Below are positions 8,426 through 17,684 of a stretch of 64,000 nt of DNA, piece after piece. This DNA comes from Anaerolineales bacterium UBA2395 (GTDB lineage Bacteria; Chloroflexota; Anaerolineae; Anaerolineales; Villigracilaceae). The DNA is taken from positions 277,603-341,602 of the forward strand of contig DDSH01000007.1 in NCBI GenBank assembly GCA_002343775.1. Reading direction: 5' to 3'. Position 1 is the stretch's first letter, and every line of letters starts with the position of its first letter. The position numbers were made by a program, and so were the translations under genes. The notes under the pieces are model-generated. The model saw nothing but the letters and a program-made list of their open reading frames with translations. It searched no databases and was not told the DNA's origin.

Positions 8426-11011
8426 TTACTGAACGATAAAGTCGAACGAAGTGAAGGCAGGGATTGCCACCGGGATCGGGACAATCGCCACTTCCAGTTT
8501 CGCCGAACCGGTCGCAAGTTGCGATGTCAATTCCGCATCCAACGCGACTTGGAATTGACCCTCACCCACAGCCTCAGCCTCACCGACAGCGACAACCGCA
8601 CCGGTGGTATCGTATAGGATGTATTTCACCTGCTTGATGTCTGCATTGGCATAGGCTTCGTCCTTGTAGTTGACGAACACATCGAAGAGCGCTTCTTCGC
8701 CGGCAGTCACCTGTGCGGGTCCATCAAGGACGACACTGGCACGCTTCGGGTCACTGAACGACGCCCAACGGTCGGCAAGATCGGGGAAGTCTTCAAAGTT
8801 CTTAAGAACGAGGGATTTTTCGGTGGTGAAAACCTGATCCAAATAGTACGGACCGGTTCCGATCCAAAAATGACCGTGTTCGGTATACCAATTGGCGAGG
8901 TTTTCGTAACGCAGAGCAATCTCTTCGGGCGTCAGGAACTGGCTCAAAGTGGCTTCATAGGGCACATAACCTTCCGCCTGCGCCTGGTCGAGGTACTTCT
9001 TCAACACCTCAAGGCTCGGTCCCCCCACCCAGCTCATCTGTTCGATCTGCTCCACATCCGCCTTGTCGGCAGAGTAAGCGATCTCACCAGATGCTTCCGC
9101 CAGGTTGGAAATTGCCAGCACCTGCCAGCTGTTCTCACCAGAAAGACCGGTGGGAGAACCAGGCCACAGCGGCAGGATGTTCAACTCTGCATCTGCATTG
9201 TAAGTATCGGCATAGTACTCAATGGTCAGCGGGTCAGTGGAGGCAATGCGCCAGCCCTTGAAGGAAGGCAGGAACGCATCGACCGACGGGACAGCGGATT
9301 CGTCATAGACGGCGCTTTCCGCCTTGGCGCGATCCAGGAAGATCGCAAACGACATCACAAAGTCTGCCACCGAAATGGGGCTGCCATCGTGCCATTTAAC
9401 GGTCTCGAACAGATCGGCAGGATAAACCACAGTGCTCTTGGTGCGGGCAGTGGTGCCATCGGGGAATTTCTCACCCACGGTGACGAAGGTCTGGGTGGTG
9501 GCATCCCAGTCAACCCACGCATCGGCGGGAACCGGAATTTCATCCACTTCTGTAACCGTCAGCCAATCGAGATTCTGGGTGATCGGCAGACCAGCCTGAT
9601 ACTCGAGCGAAGCGCTTTCAATGCGTTGGGGCCAGGCAAGACCCGTGTACGGGTCACCCATCAAGCCCTGGCTTCCGCCAATGCCCGCCGCACCCATGCT
9701 GGTGGCGCGTTGGATATTGGAGTCCCAGACCCAGTTCGAACCGGCAATGGTATTCCACGGCTGGGTGAAAAGATCGTTCGTGCCCACGCGCATGGTGCCG
9801 CCCTCCTGGTCTACAAAACGGAGGTTGTAATTGCCCATAAAGGCAGCTTCGTAACCAGCGGCAAGGTCATATGTCACAGAGACATTGCTGTTATATGGTG
9901 CGTACACCAACTGGTCCACAACCCACACGAAGAGAGAATCTTCGAGCGAGAGTTCGAGTGCGCGCGCAAGCATGGCATCGCGTTCCTCCTTGGAGGTGAA
10001 ATTACCCTGCGCAAGGTCATCGCCGATCTGCTGGAACTCGGGGTCAGCAACATTCGAAATGAACGGTTCACCAGCCTGGATGCTCGTCGGCAGGTAATAC
10101 TGCTGCATCTGTCCACGCTCATCGCGGGTCAAACCGGAGGGAAGGTATCCGGCGGTGTATAAGTGCCACTGCCCAGAGCTGGCATCGGTACCCAACCAGA
10201 TCGGGAACACTTCGGAGGCGGTCTTGTATTGGCGATCTACGGTGAAGCCGATCGCTTCCAATTGGTTGGATACGTAATCGCCCATGGGCTGTCGGGTGCC
10301 GTCACCGTCAGAGCGGATGAGGAAGATCAAGGTCACGGGAGAACCGTTGTACTGCCATTTGCCATCGCTGCCGAGCGTGGCGCCCATTCCTTCCATCTCA
10401 GCCGTGATGACTTCCCGTGCCGTGTCGAGGTTGTAGGCATACTTGGTCTCGAGCGCGCGGGCAGTATCGACCAGGTTGGTGTATTCCACCAGCTGGGTGG
10501 TAATTCCCAAAAGTTTCGGAAGGGAACCGCCGCCATAGATCTCCTGGTTGATGTAGTTACGGTCGATCAGCCAGTTCATCGCTTCGCGGATCTTTCGGTT
10601 CGAGAACGGATTCAATACATTCGCATCGTCGAAGACCGCCGGGTTCAAGCTGATACCGTAATTTCCGCCATACGACTGGGTATAGTTCAACCCGGCATCC
10701 TTAATGTCCTGCAGCGTATCGGATGACAGGTTGAAAGAATAGAAATCGATCGCCCCAGCCTGCAATTGCGAAACGGCAGAATCGGATGAAACCACCGAAA
10801 ACACGATCTCATCCAGCCAGCCGCCACGGCGTTCCGTCATCGGGGCTTCCTCCGTCGCTGCCGGTTCTTCCTCCATCGCGGGGGCTTCCTCCGTTGCAGC
10901 TGGTTCTTCCTCTGCTGCAGGAACCTCAGCCGTTGCAGGCGCACAGGCGGCGAGGGTCATGCCAAGAATGACCAGCACACTCAAAAGAGCATATAGGTTT
11001 TTCAGTTTCAT
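8426..11011 (-). CDS. Peptide-type ABC substrate-binding lipoprotein, circularly permuted
   Basis: An 861-residue secreted lipoprotein: signal peptide and lipobox LAAC (Cys23), then an acidic Ala/Glu/Pro repeat linker (24-60). The SBP_bac_5 fold follows in permuted order. Residues 65-160 (LDEIVFSVVSSDSAVSQLQAG ... NRKIREAMNWLIDR) are normally in the middle of the family. Residues 406-745 contain what is normally N-terminal (TMRVGTNDL, then VKWHDGSPISVADFVMSF) and end with GTGPYYLDQV, the motif that usually precedes the segment found here at 65. Residues 750-861 form an extra beta-rich domain. AGGAG upstream supports the ATG at 11011; the frame extends further upstream without support. The ligand is unknown, peptides being most likely from the family. 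Confidence 0.88.
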   Translation of the reverse strand: MKLKNLYALLSVLVILGMTLAACAPATAEVPAAEEEPAATEEAPAMEEEPAATEEAPMTERRGGWLDEIVFSVVSSDSAVSQLQAGAIDFYSFNLSSDTLQDIKDAGLNYTQSYGGNYGISLNPAVFDDANVLNPFSNRKIREAMNWLIDRNYINQEIYGGGSLPKLLGITTQLVEYTNLVDTARALETKYAYNLDTAREVITAEMEGMGATLGSDGKWQYNGSPVTLIFLIRSDGDGTRQPMGDYVSNQLEAIGFTVDRQYKTASEVFPIWLGTDASSGQWHLYTAGYLPSGLTRDERGQMQQYYLPTSIQAGEPFISNVADPEFQQIGDDLAQGNFTSKEERDAMLARALELSLEDSLFVWVVDQLVYAPYNSNVSVTYDLAAGYEAAFMGNYNLRFVDQEGGTMRVGTNDLFTQPWNTIAGSNWVWDSNIQRATSMGAAGIGGSQGLMGDPYTGLAWPQRIESASLEYQAGLPITQNLDWLTVTEVDEIPVPADAWVDWDATTQTFVTVGEKFPDGTTARTKSTVVYPADLFETVKWHDGSPISVADFVMSFAIFLDRAKAESAVYDESAVPSVDAFLPSFKGWRIASTDPLTIEYYADTYNADAELNILPLWPGSPTGLSGENSWQVLAISNLAEASGEIAYSADKADVEQIEQMSWVGGPSLEVLKKYLDQAQAEGYVPYEATLSQFLTPEEIALRYENLANWYTEHGHFWIGTGPYYLDQVFTTEKSLVLKNFEDFPDLADRWASFSDPKRASVVLDGPAQVTAGEEALFDVFVNYKDEAYANADIKQVKYILYDTTGAVVAVGEAEAVGEGQFQVALDAELTSQLATGSAKLEVAIVPIPVAIPAFTSFDFIVQ

Positions 11012-11209
11012 TCTCTTTTCTCCTAATTTAGATTTGGACAAAATCAAAACATGGTCTTGAACTTGCGAGATTGGGCACCTCCTTGGAACTGACGTGAACA
11101 TGGATGGGAAGCAGAAGGCGGAAGACCAGTGAACCATCTGGGCTCCGCCTCATGCATGAATGCGGTATTGGATCTTCTTGGAGGAAATATCTTGTCCGCA
11201 TGTGGACAC

Positions 11210-11238
11210 ATCATACAAACCCCCGGCAGAAATGTCAT
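11210..11238 (-). promoter_or_regulatory. Promoter of the ABC transporter operon
   Basis: On the minus strand ATGACA (11238-11233) and TATGAT (11215-11210) are separated by exactly 17 bp. The start would be near 11203, giving a leader of about 190 nt before the lipoprotein ATG. Nothing in the leader was recognised as a riboswitch. Confidence 0.45.
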
Positions 11239-11322
11239 GCGCCCCGGCAATTGGTTTTCCCCCCACAAATGAACGGTTCGCAAACAACAATATTTTCAAC
11301 CCTCTCCAACTCTCGCAAATGG

Positions 11323-11344
11323 AAAAAACCCTCCCACAGGAGGG
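11323..11344 (-). terminator. Possible minus-strand terminator
   Basis: CCCTCC (11329-11334) and GGAGGG (11339-11344) form a short GC stem, followed on the minus strand by six U. It lies upstream of the ABC operon promoter, so it could stop antisense transcription coming from the sensor gene. The stem is only 6 bp. Confidence 0.35.
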
Positions 11345-11399
11345 GTGACAAAACCACCTTCAGAGGGAGAATCAGGAAGTTTCACCTCGTCAAATTGCT

Positions 11400-11405
11400 T
11401 ATAAT
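11400..11405 (+). promoter_or_regulatory. -10 box nine bases before the sensor kinase start
   Basis: A perfect TATAAT ends nine bases before the ATG at 11415 and there is no Shine-Dalgarno sequence between them. A transcript from this box would have a leader of 0-3 nt. No convincing -35 is seen. Confidence 0.45.
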
Positions 11406-11414
11406 TAACCTGTC

Positions 11415-14400
11415 ATGCGTATTCAACCAGCAACATGGACTCTTCTGATAGCCGCCATTCTTCTGGCAGCCTGCGGGACTCCCCCATCCGCCCCCACGCC
11501 GGAAGTTACTCCCTCCGCGCTTCCTGCAAACCCGCCACCTGATTCTGCTTCGAACAACCCCTCCCTACCCTATGGAAAAAACATCCGCTTCGAACAACTC
11601 AGCCTTGAAGACGGATTATCGCAAAGCGTGGTCAACGCCATCCTGCAAGACAACAAGGGCTTCCTATGGATTGGCACCGATGACGGCTTGAACCGCTACG
11701 ACGGCTACGAATTCAAGGTATACAAACCAGACACCAACGACCCAGACAGTTTAAGTGACCGCTCAGTCACCGACCTTGTCGAAGACTCACAAGGCTATTT
11801 GTGGATCGCCACCCGCGTCGGCGGCTTGAACCGCTACGACCCCGTCAGCGGAAAATTCACCGCCTATATGCATGACGAAAACGACGAACAAAGCATCGCC
11901 GACAACCACATCTCTACCCTCCTGCTCGACAGAGACGGTCTGTGGGTTGGCACGGGCAGCGGCTTGGATTTTTTCTCGTTCGAAACCAACACCTTCACCC
12001 ATTATCCCATCGCTGATAGTTCGCTAAAACCCGTCAGTCCTTCGATCTCCGCCCTGTTCATTGATTCCACTGAAAAACTGTGGATCGGTACTTCGGACGC
12101 GGGCATAAGCTACTATGACCGAGAAAATGACACATTCAAATCCTACAAGAACAGCGTCTATAACTCCCGCAGCCTGAGCCACAACCGCATCCTAGCTATC
12201 ACCGAGGATAAGAACGGCAGAATCTGGATCGGAACCGGCAATGGGCTGAATATCTTTAACCCTGAGGAGAATCAATTCACCCGCTACAAAAATTCAAGGG
12301 ATATTCCCGACAGCCTTGCAGGCAATATTGTCTACTCTCTTTACCAGGACCGCTCCGGCGCGCTCTGGGTTGGGACAAACCAGGGATTGGATCGCTACGA
12401 CCCACAGGAAGATTCGTTCATCCATCATAAATACCAACCAAATGTACCCAACAGTTTGAGCAATAATGAAATCCAAACGATCTATGAAGATGCCAGCGGA
12501 GTACTTTGGATAGGAACCTACGGCGGTGGATTGAACAAATACAACCGCCAGCAGGACAGGTACGCCTATTTCCGCCACAACCCCGATGATCCCTCCAGCT
12601 TGAGCAGCAACTTCATCTTTGCCATCCTGGCAGATGCCCGAAACCAGATCTGGGTGGGTACGTTCGATAATGGATTAAATCTATTCAGCCCAAGGCTCGA
12701 AAAATTCACCCGTTACAAACACAATCCCAACGATCCAACCTCCCTTAGCGACGACAGCATCATTTCCCTGTACAGCGACAGTGAAGGCGTGATGTGGATC
12801 GGGACAGGCAGCGCGCTCGATCGCTACAACCGCGGCACGAACGACTTTTCCCATTTCACACCCGAGCAAAGCAGTTTCAACGATCCGGTACGGTTTGCCG
12901 TGTTTGCCATCCTCGAAGACTCTTTTGGCACATTCTGGATCGGTTCGAATCGCGGGCTGATGCAATTTGACAAACGCACAAAACAATTTACCGAATACAA
13001 AACCGGAAATCCGGATACGGAATACATCAGCAATTCCCGCGTCAACGTACTATTGGAAGACGAGGATAAAAATCTCTGGGTCGGCACCTACGATGATGGC
13101 TTGCTGCGCATCAGGCTGGAAACCGGTGAGATCAGCCACTATCGCCATAAACCCTCAGACAGGTCCACACTTGGCAGCAACACCGTCATGGACATTCATC
13201 AGGATGCAAATGGGAACATCTGGGTCGGCACACACGGCGGCGGATTGAGCCTCTTCAATCCCAAGACCGGCACGTTCGCCAACTTTACAGAAAATGAAGG
13301 GTTGTCCAACAATGTCGTCTACGGGATCCTCGAAGACGAAGCGGGGCACTTGTGGATGAGCACCAACTTCGGCCTTTCAAAGTTTGACCCGGCACGCCGG
13401 ACATTCCGCATCTTCACATCGAGCGATGGTTTACAAAGCAACGAATTCAACCAGAATGCCTTCGCCAAAGACCGCAACGGGACCATGTATTTTGGCGGGA
13501 TCAACGGTTTGAATATTTTCGTCCCACAGGATATTAAGGACAACGTCTACACGCCGAACATCGCTCTCACCTCCATTACATTGGATGGTATCACCCTGGA
13601 AACAGAGCGGGCAACAGAATACATCGAGAGCATCACCCTGACCTGGCCCCAGGATTCCTTCGAATTCGAATTCGCCTCGTTTGCCTATGAGCAGCCCGCT
13701 AAAAATCAGTATGCGTACATGCTGGAAGGCTTCGATACAGATTGGATCAACATTGCCAACCAGAGAAATGGTCGCTACACCAATCTTCCCGGCGGTACGT
13801 ACACGCTGCGATTACGCGGATCGAACAGCGATGGTGTCTGGAATGATCAAGGGATTGCCATACAAGTGATCGTGGTGCCCCCATTCTGGGAGACGTGGTG
13901 GTTCCTCAGTTTGCTTGTAATTGGATTTGGAGTCAGCGTGGCGGGCGGGCTGCGTTGGCGTGTGAAAAACATTCAGAATCGAAATCGGGAACTGGAGCGG
14001 CTTGTCCGCAACCGCACTGCTGACCTGGAAAAACGGACCGGCGAGATCGAAGCGTTGTATCAGGCGGACGAAAAGATCCTGCGCAGTGTTACCCTAAATC
14101 AAGTTTTTCAAACTCTGGTGGATGTCTCCGTCTCCATTCTCAAGGCAGAGCGCAGTGTTGTATTCGCATGGAACGAGGAAAAGCACAAGGTCATGCCGCG
14201 CGTCAGCCGTGGTTTCAGCCCAAAATCCCTGGCAGCATTGACTTTCGACCGCGACGAAGGGATGATCGGGATCGCCATGAATACCGGAACTGCCGTGATC
14301 GCCTCAGACCTGACCCGCAAATCTCTGCGCGAAGATGTCTTGACCGTCATCAAAAATGAGAACATCGAATCCTTTGCGCACTTTCCAATCGTTGTGGATG

Positions 14401-15164
14401 GCAGGGTGGTGGCGATCTTCAACGTGGCATACACCCGCCCCAATGCGTTGACAAAAGACTCCGTCCGCTTATTCACCGCGCTGGTAAACCGTGCGGCATT
14501 GTCAATTGCCAATATGGAGCTCTTCGAGCAGACCAAAGACCTGGCGGTGATGGAGGAGCGCAACCGCCTTGCCCGGGACCTGCACGACAGTGCCAAACAA
14601 AAGGCCTTCGCCGCCCTTGCGCAGCTGGGAACGGTCAACGGAATGGCAAAGACCAGCATTCCAAGAGAGATTTCCCCCCATCTGAGTGAAGCGGAGACAT
14701 TGATCTATGAAGTCATCCAGGAGTTGAACTTCCTCATTCAGGAGATCTATCCGATTGCCTTGCAGGAAAAGGGATTGCAAACCACGCTGAGGGAATATGT
14801 CTTCGAGTGGGAAAACCGCAACGATGCGACGGTCAACCTGACGATCCAGAATGAGCGCGAACTCCCTCTGGAGATGGAACAGGCGGTGTACCGCGTCATT
14901 CAGGAGGCTCTCGCAAATATCGCCCGTCATAGCAAGGCGAAGCGCGCAGGTATCTCACTGGTTTATAATCACGAAGTCCTCCAGGTTGTGATCGCAGACG
15001 ACGGCTGCGGCTTTGATATGAATCAAAAGGCAAAAGGGATGGGCTTCCGCTCGATGCGCGAACGCATAAGCAGTATCCACGGCACGCTCCAGATCCAAAG
15101 CGCGCCCGGGCAGGGAACCCGGCTCATCATACAGATCCCCACCCGTAACGGTGCAGGAGGTTGA
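11415..15164 (+). CDS. Reg_prop/Y_Y_Y propeller sensor histidine kinase with a lipobox
   Basis: A 1249-residue membrane sensor. Residues 1-21 form a signal peptide ending in lipobox LAAC (Cys20). About residues 48-700 are two-component regulator propeller repeats, each with a G.LWIGT..GL..Y motif, making two predicted seven-bladed propellers. A Y_Y_Y domain follows (about 735-815), then one membrane helix (about 828-850), a coiled coil, a GAF domain (about 895-1035), HisKA_3 with RDLHDSAKQK (His1057) and a HATPase domain with DDGCGFD and GTRLIIQIP. The response regulator starts 4 bp after the stop and is the likely target. Having both a lipobox and a transmembrane helix is odd. The extracytoplasmic signal is unknown; relatives often sense carbohydrates, which is only an analogy. 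Confidence 0.93.
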   Translation: MRIQPATWTLLIAAILLAACGTPPSAPTPEVTPSALPANPPPDSASNNPSLPYGKNIRFEQLSLEDGLSQSVVNAILQDNKGFLWIGTDDGLNRYDGYEFKVYKPDTNDPDSLSDRSVTDLVEDSQGYLWIATRVGGLNRYDPVSGKFTAYMHDENDEQSIADNHISTLLLDRDGLWVGTGSGLDFFSFETNTFTHYPIADSSLKPVSPSISALFIDSTEKLWIGTSDAGISYYDRENDTFKSYKNSVYNSRSLSHNRILAITEDKNGRIWIGTGNGLNIFNPEENQFTRYKNSRDIPDSLAGNIVYSLYQDRSGALWVGTNQGLDRYDPQEDSFIHHKYQPNVPNSLSNNEIQTIYEDASGVLWIGTYGGGLNKYNRQQDRYAYFRHNPDDPSSLSSNFIFAILADARNQIWVGTFDNGLNLFSPRLEKFTRYKHNPNDPTSLSDDSIISLYSDSEGVMWIGTGSALDRYNRGTNDFSHFTPEQSSFNDPVRFAVFAILEDSFGTFWIGSNRGLMQFDKRTKQFTEYKTGNPDTEYISNSRVNVLLEDEDKNLWVGTYDDGLLRIRLETGEISHYRHKPSDRSTLGSNTVMDIHQDANGNIWVGTHGGGLSLFNPKTGTFANFTENEGLSNNVVYGILEDEAGHLWMSTNFGLSKFDPARRTFRIFTSSDGLQSNEFNQNAFAKDRNGTMYFGGINGLNIFVPQDIKDNVYTPNIALTSITLDGITLETERATEYIESITLTWPQDSFEFEFASFAYEQPAKNQYAYMLEGFDTDWINIANQRNGRYTNLPGGTYTLRLRGSNSDGVWNDQGIAIQVIVVPPFWETWWFLSLLVIGFGVSVAGGLRWRVKNIQNRNRELERLVRNRTADLEKRTGEIEALYQADEKILRSVTLNQVFQTLVDVSVSILKAERSVVFAWNEEKHKVMPRVSRGFSPKSLAALTFDRDEGMIGIAMNTGTAVIASDLTRKSLREDVLTVIKNENIESFAHFPIVVDGRVVAIFNVAYTRPNALTKDSVRLFTALVNRAALSIANMELFEQTKDLAVMEERNRLARDLHDSAKQKAFAALAQLGTVNGMAKTSIPREISPHLSEAETLIYEVIQELNFLIQEIYPIALQEKGLQTTLREYVFEWENRNDATVNLTIQNERELPLEMEQAVYRVIQEALANIARHSKAKRAGISLVYNHEVLQVVIADDGCGFDMNQKAKGMGFRSMRERISSIHGTLQIQSAPGQGTRLIIQIPTRNGAGG

Positions 15165-15168
15165 ACTC

Positions 15169-15840
15169 ATGAAACATCATCGCACAAGTTTATTGATCGT
15201 GGACGACCATGAAGTCGTTCGCAGCGGAATCCGTTCCTACCTCGAGAAGATATCCGATTTTCATGTGGTGGGTGAAGCGTCTTCGGGTGAAGAAGCGTTA
15301 AGCATGGTTGGAGAGTTGATTCCCGATATTGTCCTGCTCGATCTTATCATGCCCGGCATGGATGGGATCGAAACCACCCGGCGCATCCGCCAGATCAGCC
15401 CACGTACCAAAGTCGTGGTGCTGACCTCCTACCACGAAGATGCCCATATTTTCCCCGCGCTCAAGGCAGGCGCTATTTCCTATATTCTGAAAGACATGAA
15501 AATGGACAAGGTGGTGGATGTACTGCACCGCGCCGTGCAGGGGGAAGTGACGCTGCATCCGCGAGTGGCTTCGCGTGTGCTGCAAAACATCCGTGGCGAG
15601 GGAAGCGAAGACCAGCCGCTCTTTACCGAGCTGACTGACCGTGAGACGGATGTCTTGAAATTAATCGCGAATGGATTGACCAACAGTCAAATCGCCGAAA
15701 AACTCGTCATCAGCGAAAACACGGTCAAGGGACATGTGAGCAACATTCTTAGCAAATTGCATCTGGCAGATCGCACACAAGCCGCCGTGTATGCCTGGCA
15801 GCAGGGAATCGTAAGCCGGCAAAGCGACTCAAAGAGATGA
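15169..15840 (+). CDS. NarL/FixJ-family response regulator
   Basis: Receiver domain with Asp12-Asp13 and phosphoacceptor Asp58 (LLDLIMPGMDG), followed by a LuxR-type HTH (LTDRETDVLKLIANGLTNSQ to about residue 215). GGAGG eight bases before the ATG at 15169 favours this start over the upstream in-frame ATG at 15151. It is co-transcribed with the HisKA_3 sensor kinase, the usual partner type for this regulator class. Targets are unknown; the divergent ABC operon is a neighbouring candidate. Confidence 0.93.
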   Translation: MKHHRTSLLIVDDHEVVRSGIRSYLEKISDFHVVGEASSGEEALSMVGELIPDIVLLDLIMPGMDGIETTRRIRQISPRTKVVVLTSYHEDAHIFPALKAGAISYILKDMKMDKVVDVLHRAVQGEVTLHPRVASRVLQNIRGEGSEDQPLFTELTDRETDVLKLIANGLTNSQIAEKLVISENTVKGHVSNILSKLHLADRTQAAVYAWQQGIVSRQSDSKR

Positions 15841-15943
15841 CAAAACATAAATGACCCCGAGTTGAAGCAAGGACGCGGGGGGGGAGGTCAGACCGCGAAG
15901 CGCGCGGAACATAATGACAAAATCCGCGCCCCATTTGCTCTTT

Positions 15944-15987
15944 AAAAAAACGAACTCACCTGCGAAACCTTAATTTCGCGGGTGAGT
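15944..15987 (-). terminator. Terminator of the DsbA-like gene
   Basis: ACTCACCTGCGAAA (15954-15967) pairs with TTTCGCGGGTGAGT (15974-15987) over 14 positions with one wobble and a 6-base loop. On the minus strand the stem is followed by a run of U (15944-15950). It may also slow plus-strand transcripts from the response regulator. Confidence 0.8.
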
Positions 15988-16011
15988 CGTGTTTGAATTA
16001 ACAAAGGTGGG

Positions 16012-16755
16012 CTATTGACCCATCTCCGCCAGAGCGGCTTCGATCTCCTGCTGGAAGGTTTCAAACGACTGGGCGCCTTCGATGATCTTGGTCTTGGTCT
16101 CGCCGTTCGCTTCGTACGTCATCACAAAAGAAGGCGTGGCTTGAATGCCTGCCAGCAAGCCATCCCGGGCATCCTGATCGACCGTTTCGGCATATTTTCC
16201 AGAGTCGTAGCACGAATTGAATTCACCCATGTCCAGATCAAGGCGTTCCGCGAACGCAACCAACCGACGATCACTGTAGGCGCCAACGTTCTCACCCGTC
16301 TGGTTTGCGAAGATAATGTCGTGCATCTCCCAGAACTTGCCCTGGTCGCCGGCACAATAGGCAGCCTGAGCCGCTGCACTGGACTCAGAACCAATAAACT
16401 CACCAAAGGATCGGTAGACAAAATACACCGTCCCGTTGGCAACATAGTTCTCGATCAACCGTTCCTCGGTGTTTTCGAAGAAGATGCGGCAGTAGGGGCA
16501 TTGGAAATCCGAATACTCTTCGATCTTGATCGGTGCATTCGGGTCGCCCATCGTGTTGAAATCAACGGTCTCGCGGGCGATTGCGGGTGCATCAGCAATA
16601 TCGCCGATCGGTTTGACGTTCGGGTAAATCAACAAAAAGGCAATAAACAGAGCCCCAACCGAGATCAATCCGATCCCAAGCAAACGGGAACGGATCTCCT
16701 TTCGCCGCATCTGTTCCTTGCGCATCTGCCTTTTGCTCATATCTTTGTTCGTCAT
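16012..16755 (-). CDS. Membrane-anchored DsbA-like thioredoxin-fold protein
   Basis: A 247-residue protein: a basic N-terminus (KRQMRKEQMRRKEIRSR), one membrane helix at about 28-47, then a thioredoxin_4 (DsbA/DsbG-like) domain. The active site is FQCPYCRIF (CPYC) and the cis-proline motif is ATPSF. It should act outside the membrane in disulfide formation or reduction; the direction cannot be told from sequence. CAGGAG seven bases upstream supports the ATG at 16755, while the frame continues upstream without support. No DsbB/VKOR partner is adjacent. Confidence 0.9.
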   Translation of the reverse strand: MTNKDMSKRQMRKEQMRRKEIRSRLLGIGLISVGALFIAFLLIYPNVKPIGDIADAPAIARETVDFNTMGDPNAPIKIEEYSDFQCPYCRIFFENTEERLIENYVANGTVYFVYRSFGEFIGSESSAAAQAAYCAGDQGKFWEMHDIIFANQTGENVGAYSDRRLVAFAERLDLDMGEFNSCYDSGKYAETVDQDARDGLLAGIQATPSFVMTYEANGETKTKIIEGAQSFETFQQEIEAALAEMGQ

Positions 16756-16789
16756 GCTATCTCCTGAAGGATGGGGTAATTGGTTGCGG

Positions 16790-16818
16790 ATTCTCTCATG
16801 CGAAAAGGGATTTGTCCA
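16790..16818 (-). promoter_or_regulatory. Possible promoter of the DsbA-like gene
   Basis: TGGACA (16818-16813) and GAGAAT (16795-16790) on the minus strand are 17 bp apart, in the 86-bp gap after the hydrolase gene. The match to consensus is moderate. Confidence 0.35.
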
Positions 16819-16841
16819 GCAGCCTGTTAATCGGTTTTTAA

Positions 16842-17684
16842 TTATCCTTCCCGCAGGCGCGCATCGATCCAAAGGGTCATGGTCTTGAGGACTTCCGCCT
16901 TATCGGGCTCGTTGTGGAGTTCGTGATACCCGCCCTCCCAGAGGACAAGCGTGCAACGTTCCTTCAACGGCGCGGCGAACTCGATGCTACCGGACGGGAA
17001 GGCGATGGCATCTTCCTTGCCATGCATCAACAGCAACGGACGCGAAAACTCGCCTGCATGGTCCAACGTCCATTTTGTTACACCCAGCATAGTCTTTCCA
17101 AAACCAAGCGAGGCTTTATCGTGGTTGAGCGGGTCATTATTGTAAACCTGGACAACCTTTTCATCGTGCGACAACCCATTTGAGTCCAGTCCGCTGGTGA
17201 TCAATGTCTTGGGAATCAACGCACCCAGCATCTTTGCCAGGAAGACTTTGAGTGGTTGTTTTTCCAGAGCGGTGCGCAAACCGGAACTGGTGGCGATCAC
17301 GCCGCGCACGTCCGGCTTGCGGATCAAGCCATAATGCAACACCAGAATCCCGCCAAGGCTGTGTCCGTACAAAAGGAGCGGCAAACCTGCATAACGAGAG
17401 CGGGCATTCTCCATCAGGATATCAATATCCTGCATAAAATCTTCGATGGAAGAAATATGTCCGCGCAGCCCGCCGGAACGTCCGTGTCCACGCAGATCAC
17501 TTGTGAAGAGGATAAACCCCTCTTTTGTGAACGCTTCTGCAACATGGGCATAGCGTGAGCTATGCTCTCCCAAGCCATGCACCAGGCAAACCACCGCCCG
17601 GGGTTGGGTCACATCCGGTTCCCAGACCTGGGCAAACATATCCAACCCGTCCCGCGATTTCCATCTCATTTCCTGATGTTTCAT
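16842..17684 (-). CDS. Alpha/beta hydrolase, monoacylglycerol lipase-like
   Basis: A 280-residue alpha/beta hydrolase of the Hydrolase_4 (monoacylglycerol lipase/lysophospholipase) group. It has HGLGEHSSRY for the oxyanion hole, nucleophile elbow GHSLGG, a likely acid in MHGKEDAIAF and catalytic histidine in GGYHELHNE. Start 17684 is supported by GGAGG six bases upstream and by its ATGA overlap with the V4R gene stop. It is the last gene of the Xre-TPR-GNAT-V4R operon. It has no signal peptide, so it is probably cytoplasmic. Confidence 0.9.
   Translation of the reverse strand: MKHQEMRWKSRDGLDMFAQVWEPDVTQPRAVVCLVHGLGEHSSRYAHVAEAFTKEGFILFTSDLRGHGRSGGLRGHISSIEDFMQDIDILMENARSRYAGLPLLLYGHSLGGILVLHYGLIRKPDVRGVIATSSGLRTALEKQPLKVFLAKMLGALIPKTLITSGLDSNGLSHDEKVVQVYNNDPLNHDKASLGFGKTMLGVTKWTLDHAGEFSRPLLLMHGKEDAIAFPSGSIEFAAPLKERCTLVLWEGGYHELHNEPDKAEVLKTMTLWIDARLREG

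Larger units (their letters stand above)
11012..11414. other. Divergent intergenic region, no gene seen
   Basis: This 403-bp gap separates the minus-strand ABC operon from the plus-strand sensor kinase. It holds the operon promoter with a leader of about 190 nt, a hairpin with an A/U run at 11323-11344, and the sensor promoter right at its start codon. Short open frames in it show no family or codon signal. Confidence 0.6.

Noticed and set aside
8870..10162. A 430-residue open frame on the plus strand
   Set aside because: It is antisense to the binding-protein gene, has no family motif, and its length follows from the codon bias of the real gene.
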